Positions 11,355 through 23,048 of a stretch of 64,000 bases of DNA are shown in pieces. The notes below the pieces were generated by a model. It was not told where the DNA came from and made no database searches. It saw nothing but the letters and a program-made list of their open reading frames with translations. The stretch is taken from assembly GCA_963576475.1 (NCBI GenBank), contig OY754984.1:15622722-15686721 (forward strand), read 5' to 3'. The stretch comes from Molanna angustata. Its lineage: Eukaryota > Arthropoda > Insecta > Trichoptera > Molannidae. How positions within the stretch are numbered: the stretch's first letter is position 1; every line of letters begins with the position of its first letter. A program made the translations under genes and the position numbers.

Positions 11355-12931
11355 CTAGTTGCATGTAACACATGAGATCCAACTGTCGATAGCGATAGTA
11401 TGTATAGTTGAAGAATATGTACCAAACTATAAACCCATAGATACAAATTATTGAATATTTTCAGATATTTTGTTTTCTATACAACATATGTAGGTATGTA
11501 TGTCAAGATAGGATAGTATGGAGGAAGATCCTTTTTCCTACCCAGAATATGCAAATAGCATGATGGTATGTATGTATGTTTGGAGATGAAGTATCAAACT
11601 ATTAAGTTATTAACGATTACTTACACATTGGTACAAGTAGGTAAATAAGACAAAAATGACCTTATAAGTCTGGCGCCATTCAGGGGTGACTTCTATGCGA
11701 AAAATGCATTGTCACCTCAGATATAAGAATTGTAGCTTTCATTATTTACAAAAAACCAATTCTCTCAATAGATGGCGTTCCAACAAAATAAATAAAAATA
11801 ATAAGATTGTTGTTCATAATTTCACCCATAGATGGCTGTAGTAAAAATTCCTTATTTTCAAGTGAAAAGAATTTCAGTATTACAATATATAGAACTTTCA
11901 AAATTGAATTGATAGGGATCTCATTAAAAGGCATAATTGGTGAACGTTGCGCAAGCGCATAAAGTGATCACGTAAACCAGCCGATGACAGGTCGTAAGCC
12001 CTGTAGGTGCCTTGATTTCCCGGTTCTCCTACAATAAATATTCCAACTTCGTCTCTATTGAGATAATTAAAAATCTGTTAAAAAATATCTTTGACTCCCG
12101 ACAGGGAAAAAAATCCAATGTTTGCGCATATGCAATAATAAAAATATTCGAAACTATTAAGTCTTCTTACATATTGTGTATAGGCGACTGCCATACAAAA
12201 TGTATGAAGCGATGTCGTCAGTAAATTCAATTTTTAAAAAAATTGTTAAAAAAAAATTGAGATCTTCTACTACAATGTCAATATTTTTTATAGAAAATTA
12301 AATTATCTAGTTGGGGTGTTTCGGCTTTTTTCGATAATTGTAAAAGTTTTGGAAATATAGGCAGTAAAACTCATAAATTTATCATAAAAAAAATATTTTT
12401 CTTAATAAAAAATGTTTGAGAAACCCTGGAATTTTTTTGAAAAAACTAATTTGAGATTTTATATTTGTCTATGTTTGTACCAATTTTCAGCGTTCTACCG
12501 TTTATGGTTTCTGAGATATATGGTAAAATAAAATAAAAATTCAAAAGTTGATAACCCCTGACTGAAACAAAAATTCAAAATTCCGAGTATAAAAGTTTTG
12601 TAGGCCTGTAACTGTTTATATATTCTGAAATTTTAGGCTCTGTAAATTGAGCGGATCAAAAGTTATAAGGGGGGGACGGACACACACACAGACACACAGA
12701 CACACAGACACACACACACACAGACACACGAAATGTTCTACTCCGAATTCTGAGTAAATCCGTGTATGGAACATATATGCTGCGAAGCCTCTAAGTTGGT
12801 GTTTTTTGACTTCAAAGTTGGAAAAGCCGTGAAAAAAGTAGACCTCTCCATACAATTCTCGCGTATTCTGGCTTGATACATTGTCGATATGTTAAGAGAA
12901 CAAAGTTCTCCTGAACAAATCGACAGTTGGA
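11355..12931 (-). mobile_element. Helitron-like family A, copy 2 (interrupted)
   Basis: Left boundary CTAG at 11355-11358 and right boundary GGA at 12931 (TCC on the minus strand) match the family ends. The body is split by a 543-bp insertion at 11608-12150. The CA tract lies at 12679-12730. No ORF of a Rep/helicase is present. Confidence 0.8.
11608..12150. mobile_element. Unclassified 543-bp insertion with 12-bp target duplication
   Basis: This segment interrupts Helitron-like copy 2 and is flanked by a perfect direct repeat, AAACTATTAAGT, at 11596-11607 and 12151-12162. The uninterrupted copies have a single version of that site. The insert has no evident terminal inverted repeats, no tRNA-like boxes I can defend, and no A-rich tail longer than a few bases. 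A long variable duplication suits a retroposon, but the class stays open. Confidence 0.7.
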
Positions 12932-12964
12932 TAATTTGGAAAAATAGATTCAAGATTATTATTA

Positions 12965-14026
12965 CTAGTTGCATGTAACATATGAGATCCAACTGTCGAT
13001 AGCGATAGTATGTATAGTTGAAGAATATGTACCAAACTATAAACCCATAGATACAAATTATTGAATATTTTCAGATATTTTGTTTTCTATACAACATATG
13101 TAGGTATGTATGTCAAGATAGGATAGTATGGAAGAAGATCCTTTTTCCTACCCAGAATATGCAAATTGCATGATGGTATGTATGTATGTTTGGAGATGAA
13201 GTAACAAACTATTAAGTCTTCTTACATATTGTGTATAGGCGACTGCCATACAAAATGTATGAAGCGATGTCGTCACTAAATTCAATTTTTAAAAAAATTG
13301 TTAAAAAAAAATTGAGATCTTCTACTACAATGTTAATATTTTTTATAGAAAATTAAATTATCTAGTTGGGGTGTTTCGGCTTTTTTCGATAATTGTAAAA
13401 GTTTTGGAAATAAAGGCAGTTAAACTCATAAATTTATCATAAAAAAAATATTTTTCTTAATAAAAAATGTTTGAGAAACCCTGGAATTTTTTTGAAAAAA
13501 CTAATTTGAGATTTTGTATTTGTCTATGTTTGTACCAATTTTCAGCGTTCTACCGTTTATGGTTTCTGAGATATATGGAAAAATAAAATAAAAATTCAAA
13601 AGTTGATAACCCCTGACTGAAACAAAAATTCAGAATTCCGAGTATAAAAGTTTTGTAGGCCTGTAACTTTTTATATATTCTGAAATTTTAGGCTCTGTAA
13701 ATTGAGCGGATCAAAAGTTATAAGGGGGGGACGGACACACAGACACACACACAGACACACACACACACACACACAGACACACACACACACAGACACACAC
13801 ACAGACACACACACACAGACACACGAAATGTTCTACTCCGAATTCTGAGTAAATCCGTGTATGGAACATATATGCTGCGAAGCCTCTAAGTTGGTGTTTT
13901 TTGACTTCAAAGTTGGAAAAGCCGTGAAAAAAGTAGACCTCTCCATACAATTCTCGCGTATTCTGGCTTGATACATTGTCGATATGTTAAGAGAACAAAG
14001 TTCTCCTGAACAAATCGACAGTTGGA
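12965..14026 (-). mobile_element. Helitron-like family A, copy 3 (full length)
   Basis: 1,062 bp, CTAG end at 12965 and TCC end at 14026. Nearly identical to copies 2, 4 and 5 outside the (CA)n/(CAGA) tract at 13734-13825. It faces copy 4 head to head (5' ends 38 bp apart). Non-autonomous. Confidence 0.85.
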
Positions 14027-14064
14027 TTAATGTTTACCTACTACTGCGATGTATTTTGAATTTA

Positions 14065-15115
14065 TCCAACTGTCGATTTGTTCAGGAGAACTTTGTTCTC
14101 TTAACATATCGACAATGTATCAAGCCAGAATACGCGAGAATTGTATGGAGAGGTCTACTTTTTTCACGGCTTTTCCAACTTTGAAGTCAAAAAACACCAA
14201 CTTAGAGGCTTCGCAGCATATATGTTCCATACACGGATTTACTCAGAATTCGGAGTAGAACATTTCGTGTGTCTGTGTGTGTGTGTGTCTGTGTGTGTGT
14301 CTGTGTGTGTGTGTGTCTGTGTGTCTGTGTGTGTGTCTGTGTGTCCGTCCCCCCCTTATAACTTTTGATCCGCTCAATTTACAGAGCCTAAAATTTCAGA
14401 ATATATAAACAGTTACAGGCCTACAAAACTTTTATACTCGGAATTTTGAATTTTTGTTTCAGTCAGGGGTTATCAACTTTTGAATTTTTATTTTATTTTT
14501 CCATATATCTCAGAAACCATAAACGCTAGAACGCTGAAAATTGGTACAAACATAGACAAATACAAAATCTCAATATTTTTTTTTCAAAAAAATTCCAGGG
14601 TTTCTCAAACATTTTTTATTAAGAAAAATATTTTTTTTATGATAAATTTATGAGTTTAACTGCCTATATTTCCAAAACTTTTACAATTATCGAAAAAAGC
14701 CGAAACACCCCAACTAGATAATTTAATTTTCTATAAAAAATATTAACATTGTAGTAGAAGATCTCAATTTTTTTTTAACAATTTTTTTAAAAATTTAATT
14801 TAGTGACGACATCGCTTCATACATTTTGTATGGCAGTCGCCTATACACAATATGTAAGAAGACTTAATAGTTTGATACTTCATCTCCAAACAAACATACA
14901 TACCATCATGCTATTTTCATATTCTGGGTAGGAAAAAAGGATCTTCCTCCATACTATCCTATCTTGACATACATACCTACATATGTTGCATAGAAAACAA
15001 AATATCTGAAAATATTCAATAATTTGTATTTATGGGTTTATAGTTTGGTACATATTCTTCAACTATACATACTATCGCTATCGACAGTTGGATCTCATGT
15101 GTTACATGCAACTAG
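14065..15115 (+). mobile_element. Helitron-like family A, copy 4 (full length)
   Basis: Starts TCCAACTGTCGATTTGTTCA after an A and ends CAACTAG before a T, i.e. an A/T target as in canonical Helitrons. Contains a (TG)n tract at 14266-14345 followed by a C7 run. The terminal hairpin CATGT-GTT-ACATG is intact. Confidence 0.85.
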
Positions 15116-15248
15116 TTTTTAAAATTGCATTTTGTGACATCGTTTCATAAAATTTGTATGGAAGTATACACAATATTATCTACGGGGACTCAATATGCTT
15201 TAATAGATTTCACTGTGGTTAAATTATGTGCGATTAATTTAAAAATAT

Positions 15249-15483
15249 TCCAACTGTCGATTTGTTCAGGAGAACTTTGTTCTCTTAACATATTGACAAT
15301 GTTTCAAGCCAGAATACGCGAGAATTGTATGGAGAGGTCTACTTTTTTCACGGCTTTTCCAACTTTGAAGTCAAAAAACACCAACTTAGAGGCTTCGCAG
15401 CATATATGTTCAATACACGGATTTACTCAGAATTCGGAGTAGAACATTTCGTGTGTCTGTGTGTGTGTGTGTGTGTGTGTGTC

Positions 15484-15520
<37 letters not shown>

Positions 15521-16313
15521 GTATGTCTGTGTGTGTGTGTGTGTCCGTCCCCCCCTTATAACTTTTGATCCGCTCAATTTACACAGCCTAAAATTTCAGA
15601 ATATATAAACAGTTACAGGCCTACAAAACTTTTATACTCGGAATTTTGAATTTTTGTTTCAGTCAGGGGTTATCAACTTTTGAATTTTTATTTTATTTTT
15701 CCATATATCTCAGAAACCATAAACGCTAGAACGCTGAAAATTGGTAAAAACATAGACAAATACAAAATCTCAAATTAATTTTTTCAAAAAAATTCCAGGG
15801 TTTCTCAAACATTTTTTATTAAGAAAAATATTTTTTTTATGATAAATTTATGAGTTTAACTGCCTACATTTCCAAAACTTTTACAATTATCGAAAAAAGC
15901 CGAAACACCCCAACTAGATAATTTAATTTTCTATAAAAAATATTAACATTATAGTAGAAGATCTCAATTTTTTTTAACAATTTTTTTAAAAATTGAAATT
16001 AGTGACGACATCGCTTCATACATTTTGTATGGCAGTCGCCTATACACAATATGTAAGAAGACTTAATAGTTTGATACTTCATCTCCAAACATACATACAT
16101 ACCATCATGCTATTTGCATATTCTGGGTAGGAAAAAGGATCTTCCTCCATACTATCCTATCTTGACATACATACCTACATATGTTGTATAGAAAACAAAA
16201 TATCTGAAAATATTCAATAATTTGTATCTATGGGTTTATAGTTTGGTACATATTCTACAACTATACATACTATCGCTATCGACAGTTGGATCTCATGTGT
16301 TACATGCAACTAG
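15249..16313 (+). mobile_element. Helitron-like family A, copy 5 (full length)
   Basis: Same ends and same body as copy 4, with the TG tract at 15452-15545. The base before TCC is T rather than A, so the target is T/T if the 5' end is TC. The 3' flank is again T. Confidence 0.85.
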
Positions 16314-16427
16314 TTATGAATACACTCGCCAACACGTACAATGTAAAAAAGTTGTCTCGGATATATTGATACCATAATAGAAAATAAACACATATTGCAC
16401 ATCCGCAAATGAACGATACATTTTTTT

Positions 16428-16631
16428 TCCAACTGTCGATTTGTTCAGGAGAACTTTGTTCTCTTAACATATCGACAATGTTTCAAGCCAGAATACGCGA
16501 GAATTGTATGGAGAGGTCTACTTTTTTCACGGCTTTTCCAACTTTGATGTCAAAAAACACCAACTTAGAGGCTTCGCAGCATATATGTTCCATGGACGGA
16601 TTTACTCGGAATTCGGAGTAGAACATTTCGT

Positions 16632-16714
<83 letters not shown>

Positions 16715-17481
16715 TCTGTGTGTGTGTGTCTGTGTGTGTGTGTGTCCGTCCCCCCCTTATAACTTTTGATCCGCTCAATTTACAGAGCCCAAAATTTCAG
16801 AATATATACACAGTTATAGGCCTACAAAACTTTTATACTCAGAATTTGGAATTTTCGTTTTAGTCAGGGGTTATCAACTTTTGAATTTTTACTTTATTTT
16901 TTCATATATCTCAGAAACCATAAAAGCTAGAACGCTGAAAATTGGTACAAATATAGACAAATACAAAATCTCAAATTAGTTTATTCAAAAAAATTCCAGG
17001 GTTTCTCAAACATTTTTTTTATGATAAATTTATGAGTTTAACTGCCTATATTTCCAAACTTTTTAAAAATATTGAAAAAAGCCGAAACACCCCAACTAGA
17101 TAATTTAATTTTCTATAAAAAATAAAAACATTGTATTTGTACATCTCAAATTTTTTTTAACAATTTTTATGAAAATAGAATTTAGTGACGACATCGCTTC
17201 ATACAATTTATATGGCAGTCGCCTATACACAATATGTAAGAAGACTTAATAGTTTGATAGGATTTTAATATCCAAAAAAACATACAGAACCATCATGCTG
17301 TTTTCATATCCCGGGAAGGAAAAGAGGACTGACCTCCATACTGTCCTATCTTGACATACATACCAACAAGTGTTAAAATTTTCAATAATTTGGATTTATG
17401 GGTTTATAGTTAGATTTTTATTCTTCAACTATACATACAATCGCTATCGACAGTTGGATCTCATGTGTTACATGCAACTAG
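16428..17481 (+). mobile_element. Helitron-like family A, copy 6 (full length)
   Basis: Inserted in a T run, same TCCAACTGTCGA start and CAACTAG end. The TG tract (16630-16746) is the longest of the set. The 3' third is more diverged than in copies 3-5, so this copy is probably older or from a different subfamily. Confidence 0.85.
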
Positions 17482-18265
17482 TGATAAAAAATGAGGTTTT
17501 GACGTAATTAATTTGAAAGGTTTATTTTTATTTTGTCGAGGGACCAAATTAGCTGCATTAAATTTGAAAACGACCCTCTGATCTTTTGATTCTCGAATAC
17601 TCATAATACTGGTATGAATACTGGGCAGGTCATTGGAAAGAAACTAATATTCCCCTATATGACAGTAATTTCTCTGCTGCAGTTGCATTTTTCTTTGATA
17701 TGTTAATTGAGAAGTTTCTGCTAGACTCGTACGCTTCACCAGAAAAACATTCAGGGTGGTTCTGTCTGTGAGCATATGACATATATTATTACAATCATTT
17801 CTAGTATTTGTATAAATGTTGGGATATGAAAGCAGACAAATCTGTTTTGTTCCGTCGAGTGGTCTATACATAGGTTTGCCCCATAGAATTATAATGTACA
17901 GAAGCCGCGTGTAGTACAAATTTCGAATTCAAATGTATGCCAAGTTTTTTATACATGTATGTGTGAGGCGGTAGATCGGTTGGTCTACGTTTTATGTAGG
18001 TGTGCGTATCGGTAGGTGTACGTATACTAGAAATTCGTCTGTTTCCTCGTAGTTTTAGTTGGCATACATTCATTGCGCTGACTAGGTATCTGTATCATAT
18101 ATAATCTAAGGTTTGCCCAGTATAATCAGTCTTTGTGTGACAACAACTAGCAAAAGATTTGTTTTGATTAAACAACACTGCAATTATAATATAATAATAT
18201 CAACAAATATTTAATTCACTGCAAAGTTTACAAGATATATCAATAAATCAATCAAATGTTTGCTT
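17482..18265. other. Gene-free stretch downstream of the arrestin-domain gene
   Basis: No further gene is seen. It should include the 3' UTR of the minus-strand gene ending at 18266; I could not place a polyadenylation signal with confidence. Confidence 0.4.
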
Positions 18266-19180
18266 CTATGTAATTTTTCCAATATAGAGATTAGCCGTTT
18301 TTACAATGTTTTTATGTATAAATGGGAAGACACAAGTCACCCTCAATTGATATTCTAAATTAATCAGACTACAGTTTTCCAAGTTTGCTGTTTTAACGAC
18401 CGGAGGGACATTGAGGAACTCTTTCCAATTCCTCGTCGTTTTGGGTGAAATTGGTCTAGTGACGAGATCGGATATCTTCCGTCTCCAACGCAGAGAGCTC
18501 TTCTTGCGGGTTGTGTACACTTCATACTGAAAGAGAGAAAACTTCAGTTTCCTGACGCTGATGACACTGTCATTGGCGCAGTGGATGTCCAGTGGAATGA
18601 ACGTGCCGATGTAGAAGTAAGATCTTGGAATGTGGACGTCCAGAGTCAGGGAGCCAACGGAACAACAATAGCAGAAATAAATTTGTTTCATCGCGATGTC
18701 GACTGGCCTCAGATACTTCGGGGCAGTAAAGTCAAACGGACAAACCACGGTAAAGTTCTGCTGAGTCATTTCGTCCGCTAGGCGGCTTCGTCTGCATCCG
18801 ACAACAGCCGAATACCTCACATGTCCGTAGAGCCCCTCGAATGAAGAAGGGAGATCCTTGGGAAGTTCATAGGAAAACTGATAGGTTTGTAATCCAGAGA
18901 TGACAAACGAGCTCGATTCGGTTTTTCCGCCGACCAAGAAGTAAGATACGTAGAGATAGTCGTTGTTTTCAACGATTGTTATCTGCGATGTCGTAGAGAG
19001 GGTATTATCTTTTGGATTATGAAAGTCGGATCTCACAACGCCCATGAACCTTATATAGATCCCTTTGATTTTTTCCTCATTTTCGAACAAGTATTTTACT
19101 TCTCCCTTGATTTCTTCGCCAGGAAAATACTCTCGAGATAGTCTGTCGAATGTAATGGCGCATCTCGTACTATTTGGCAT
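18266..19180 (-). CDS. Arrestin domain-containing protein (alpha-arrestin), intronless
   Basis: Uninterrupted 304-residue frame. Family members are cytosolic beta-sandwich adaptors that usually bring NEDD4-type ubiquitin ligases to membrane cargo. Residues 6-150 form an arrestin N-domain: ITFDRLSREYFPGEEIKGEV at 9-28 (the 'y.pGe.v.G.v' strand), GLQTYQFSYELPKDLPSSFE at 96-115 and YGHVRYSA at 118-125. Residues about 165-302 form the C-domain: CCSVGSLTLDVHIPRSYFYI at 172-191, the IPLDI strand near 195-199, and the closing strands ENCSLINLEYQLRV and IHKNIVKTANLYIG. The ATG at 19180 matches the expected family start. The protein stops right after the second fold and has no PPxY motif, so NEDD4 recruitment by the usual tail is not supported. 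Absence of introns may mean a retrocopy or a lineage-specific intronless paralogue. Codon use and an open frame argue against a pseudogene. Confidence 0.88.
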   Translation of the reverse strand: MPNSTRCAITFDRLSREYFPGEEIKGEVKYLFENEEKIKGIYIRFMGVVRSDFHNPKDNTLSTTSQITIVENNDYLYVSYFLVGGKTESSSFVISGLQTYQFSYELPKDLPSSFEGLYGHVRYSAVVGCRRSRLADEMTQQNFTVVCPFDFTAPKYLRPVDIAMKQIYFCYCCSVGSLTLDVHIPRSYFYIGTFIPLDIHCANDSVISVRKLKFSLFQYEVYTTRKKSSLRWRRKISDLVTRPISPKTTRNWKEFLNVPPVVKTANLENCSLINLEYQLRVTCVFPFIHKNIVKTANLYIGKIT

Positions 19181-19367
19181 TACGCTATCGCAGTGCCACA
19201 GTGATTTCCGGCATGTTTATAATTTATTTTTATTTTCTTCTTAAAATGGAGTTATCCAATATCAACTGTCATTTTGACCATAGAAAATATTTTGACAGAT
19301 CTTCAGTCTGTTGTTTTGGGTGATATTATTCGTTTTTTGAAACATACCTATGACTAATTGTAATTAA

Positions 19368-20050
19368 GGTGGGGACTGCTGCCAACGTACCTATTTTTCA
19401 ATTTGATATACCATCATTATTTCTTATCAAATCGTTTTGAAAAAAATAATTTAGATAGTTTGGGTATTAATAAACAAAAATATACCTTATTTTTTTGATA
19501 ATGTTCTGTATAAATTCTTGTAGAAAAATAATGGCATACCCCGATTTTCAACCTTTATCTTATATTTTTAATAAACTATAAGGCGTAGAGTAATATACAT
19601 TTTTTTTAATTAAAGAATACAAAAATATCTAGAATAATATGATGTGACGTTGCAGTAATGCTTCAGGTTTAGTAAATAAACCTAAAAAACATTTATTTTC
19701 CATTCAGCGCCATTGCGTAAAAAAAGTTTTTTTGGATTATTTACTTAACCTGATGCATTAATGCAACGTAATATCATATTTTTCCAGGTATTTTGTTTTT
19801 CTTTAATTTATAAAAAAAAATATTGCTCTATACCTTATATTTTTTTAGAAATTTAAGATAAATGTCTAAAATCGGTGTATGCTTATTATTTTCTTACAAG
19901 AATATATACAGAACATAATCAAAAAGTTAAGGTATGTTTCTCTTTATTAATATCCAAACTAACTTGGTTATTTTTTTCAAAATGTTTCGTTTAGTAATAA
20001 TGATGGTATATCAAATTGAAAAAATAGGTACGTTGGCAGCAGTCGCCCCC
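19368..20050. mobile_element. Fold-back MITE flanked by TTAA (piggyBac-like)
   Basis: The two halves are imperfect inverted copies over nearly the full 683 bp, with the centre near 19710. Left end GGTGGGGACTGCTGCCAACG; right end, reversed, GGGGGCGACTGCTGCCAACG. TTAA stands at 19364-19367 and 20051-20054, matching the piggyBac target. No transposase ORF is present. A fragment of the same end is at 59955-60053. Confidence 0.75.
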
Positions 20051-20287
20051 TTAATAATTAATATTTACCTACTTACTTAGTCTACGAGATTCTGAAAAAA
20101 AATTGTTAGGTACATATATTTTCTTAGTAACAGTAAGTACACATTTCAGTAACGGACGGATATTAAAATTATTTTAAAATCTGCAGTTTTCACCTATGAA
20201 GAGTATGCGCACTGGTAAACGCAACCACTCCTAGGTGCCAGACTAATTTTATCTCAGCATAATACTAGTTGATAATCTGCAATATCT

Positions 20288-20456
20288 GACTGCTGATCCA
20301 AAGGTCCCGGGTTCGATTCCTGGTGGAAACACAGTTTTAATTGTATTTTTAGTCTGGATCTGTCTCCATAATGTGGAAACTTGTTATTGGTGCGTGTTAC
20401 ATTGAAATGTTAAGTACCAGTTAGTTGCCCGAGAAGTAACAAATAAATAAATACCT
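20288..20456 (+). mobile_element. tRNA-derived SINE family 1, 5'-truncated
   Basis: Keeps 'gctgatccaaaggtcccggg' with the B-box 'gggttcgattcc', the 'agtctggatctgt' body, the 'aacttgttattggtgcgtgt' block, 'gttgcccgagaag' and an AAATAAATAAATA tail. The A-box region is lost. Confidence 0.75.
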
Positions 20457-20667
20457 TACAAAATGTGAATTCATAACACCCCACTTTGGGTTAGTGAGGA
20501 GTACCTAAATGTTTTTTTTAAATTGTTCACTACGAGAAAAATAAAAAAAATATATATAGATTAAAAAAACAGAAATCCTTTTGAAAAAAAAAACTATTGC
20601 TTATATCGATATGAAATGAAATATTTCCATTATTTACACATATACAGGTGAGGTATTCCTCATGATA

Positions 20668-22276
20668 CAGGGTGTATCAGGAGGAGTGGATCAACCGAAG
20701 CACGGAGGTAGAGGACCTCAATACCTATCGATTTAACCCCCATGTATGTTCAGCGATATTGGGTGGTTCAAAAGTTATGTACACTTTTGTAAAATTTGAA
20801 TAAAAATCGGATTTCATACTAAACTACATCACTGTACCTAAACTATTAGGTTTGCGATCATGATTTTTTCAGGGAATAGTTCAATAGTGATGCTTAATGA
20901 AAATAATACCGTTGTGAGTCAGTATCTTATAACTTTAAAAACAAACAAAAAAATCTTAAAAAAATTTGCAAGCCTCAATTTTCCACTAACTTTTCAAAGG
21001 CTCTTGGAACAATAATTTCACATAACTTTTTTTTCCACAAGTTATCTTAAAAACCATTGTTAGTTACCATTCATTGAGAGCCAACTCTGCAAATTTCATT
21101 CGCCTTGTATTAGAGAATCATGTTGAAAAATTCACTTCAATTGTACGAGTACCAAAAATCGATATTTTTTCCTTAAGACAGAGACTTGTTAAATGGGTAA
21201 TAAAAATTGTTTTTAAATTATTTGTTGTATGCAATCGTATTTATTGTGGTACCTACTTTATTCAAATAATAAAAAATTCAAATAAAGAAGTAAAACAATT
21301 TTTTTTTTAGTTCGATTATTTTTCAGTAGTTTAGCGTCTGGCCCATAGTCTGCCCCATAGAACACACTAACTAGTCTGGCCCCCAAGATCCCCAGATTTA
21401 AATCCTGTGGACTTTTGTATTTGGGGTTATTACAAAGAGTTAGTATACAAAAGTGAATACAATTCAATTGAGGAATTAAGACAAAAATTGGCTCAGGCAC
21501 AAATTATGATTAACGGAAATGAAGAAGCATTCAACAAACTAAAGAGCGACTTTTTGAGAAGATGTAGGCTATGCATAGCTTATAATGGTGCACATTTCGA
21601 AAATTTATTATAAAAAATTAAATGATGCATATGTAACATATGTATTTGTAAAAGAAAAAAGAAAACTATAAAAAAACAAGAGAAAAATCAATAACTTTGA
21701 CTTACATTATGGCCCGTTTTATTTAGTAAACTTTTTATTCTACGTAATCGTTTAACAAAATAATTTTTTAAGTAGTCTTTCATGTATTTGTCTTAAGGAA
21801 AAAATATCAATCTTTGGTACTCGTACAATTTAAGTGAATTTTTCAACATGATCCTCTAATACAAGGCAAATGAAATTTGCAGAGCTAGCTCTCTATGAAT
21901 GGTAGTAGTTTTTAAGAGAACTTGTGGAAAAAAAAGTTATGTGAAATTATTGTTCCAAGAGCCTTTGAAAAGTTAGTGGAAAATTGAGGCTTGCAAAATT
22001 TTTTTTTGTTTTTAAAGTTATTAGGTACTGACTCACAACGGTATTATTTTCATTAAGCATCACTATTGAACTATTCCCTGAAAAAAAAATCATGATCGCA
22101 AACCTAATAGTTTAGGTACAGTGATGTAGAAATCCGATTTTTATTCAAATTTTACAAAAGTGTACATAACATTTGAACCACCCAATATCGCTGAACATAC
22201 ATGGGGGTTAAATCGATAGGTATTGAGGTTCTCTACCTCCATGCTTTGGTTGATCCACTCCTCATGATACACCCTG
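20668..22276 (+). mobile_element. IS630/Tc1/mariner-type element with about 0.55-kb inverted arms
   Basis: Ends CAGGGTGTATCA and its inverse TGATACACCCTG, flanked by TA on both sides (20666-20667, 22277-22278). The arms (about 20668-21215 and 21725-22276) are inverted copies of each other with scattered differences. The loop carries the last part of a DDE transposase (21377-21613). The rest of the enzyme is absent, so the copy is non-autonomous but could fold back strongly. Confidence 0.8.
21377..21613 (+). pseudogene. Transposase C-terminal fragment (IS630/Tc1/mariner superfamily)
   Basis: The frame reads WPPRSPDLNPVDFCIWGYYK, then IEELRQKLAQA, FNKLKSDFLRRCRLCI, NGAHFENLL and stop. 'WPPRSPDLNPxDFxxWG' is the region bearing the third catalytic acid of the superfamily (here D), and 'RRCRLCI..NGxHFE' is the usual tail in insect members. 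The N-terminal DNA-binding region and the first two catalytic acids are missing. It lies between the inverted arms of the 20668-22276 element. Confidence 0.8.
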
Positions 22277-23048
22277 TATAAAACAATAATAAAAAATAAC
22301 TATATATTAAAGAGCCTTATAATAAACATATAATGTACAATTTTACCTATTTGGAAATTTACTGCCTCACTAGAAAAGTATGTTCTGAGGCAGTACTTTT
22401 CCTAACGTTACATGCTTTTGAATGCAAAATAATTAAACATTAAACAGAAAAGAAAAATAATCAGAATAATATAACGTGATCTCTCAGTTATTTTCTCCCA
22501 TATAATTGTGGTGGAAATGATAAATGATGGATGGCACCAGCTATGGTACAGATTCTTAGGTTATTATGAAGGCACAGAGCAGAGAATTATGTTAAGATAT
22601 TTAACAGGACATAAGCAGATTGTATTCTGCCATCTCTTTTCAACCAGTCAATTACCAGGATCTTTTATAAACTAAACTTTTATAAAACTCTGGATCTTTT
22701 ATAAAAAAAAAACTGTGATTGAAGTATGTAATGTACCTATGTACCTACCACCATCGAATAACAATATTATGTGAAGGATGTTTATCCTGGATTTGTCAAA
22801 TGCGCAGAGTAACATCCGCGTATTCCCCTACTCCAATACCCCATGAGAATAAAGCTCTCTAGAGAATAGATGTAATTACATGCAAGTTAAACAGATCTCC
22901 ACATTGTCATCAGTATGTCTACCTACACTGACTACAATAGACCAACACTGACTCATCATTCAATGTCTGGTGGACATGATTGAAGTCCTGAATTTATTTG
23001 ATCTAAATAAAGTCATTACTCGTAAGTTCTGTAATCGAGAAAGTTTTA
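22277..23048. other. Gene-free stretch
   Basis: No gene or recognised repeat is seen between the fold-back element and the next MITE-A copy. Confidence 0.4.

Noticed and set aside
10527..16863. Several frames with long Val-Cys runs
   Set aside because: Translation of (CA)n/(TG)n tracts inside Helitron-like A copies.
18581..18781. Plus-strand open frame
   Set aside because: Antisense shadow of the arrestin-domain gene.
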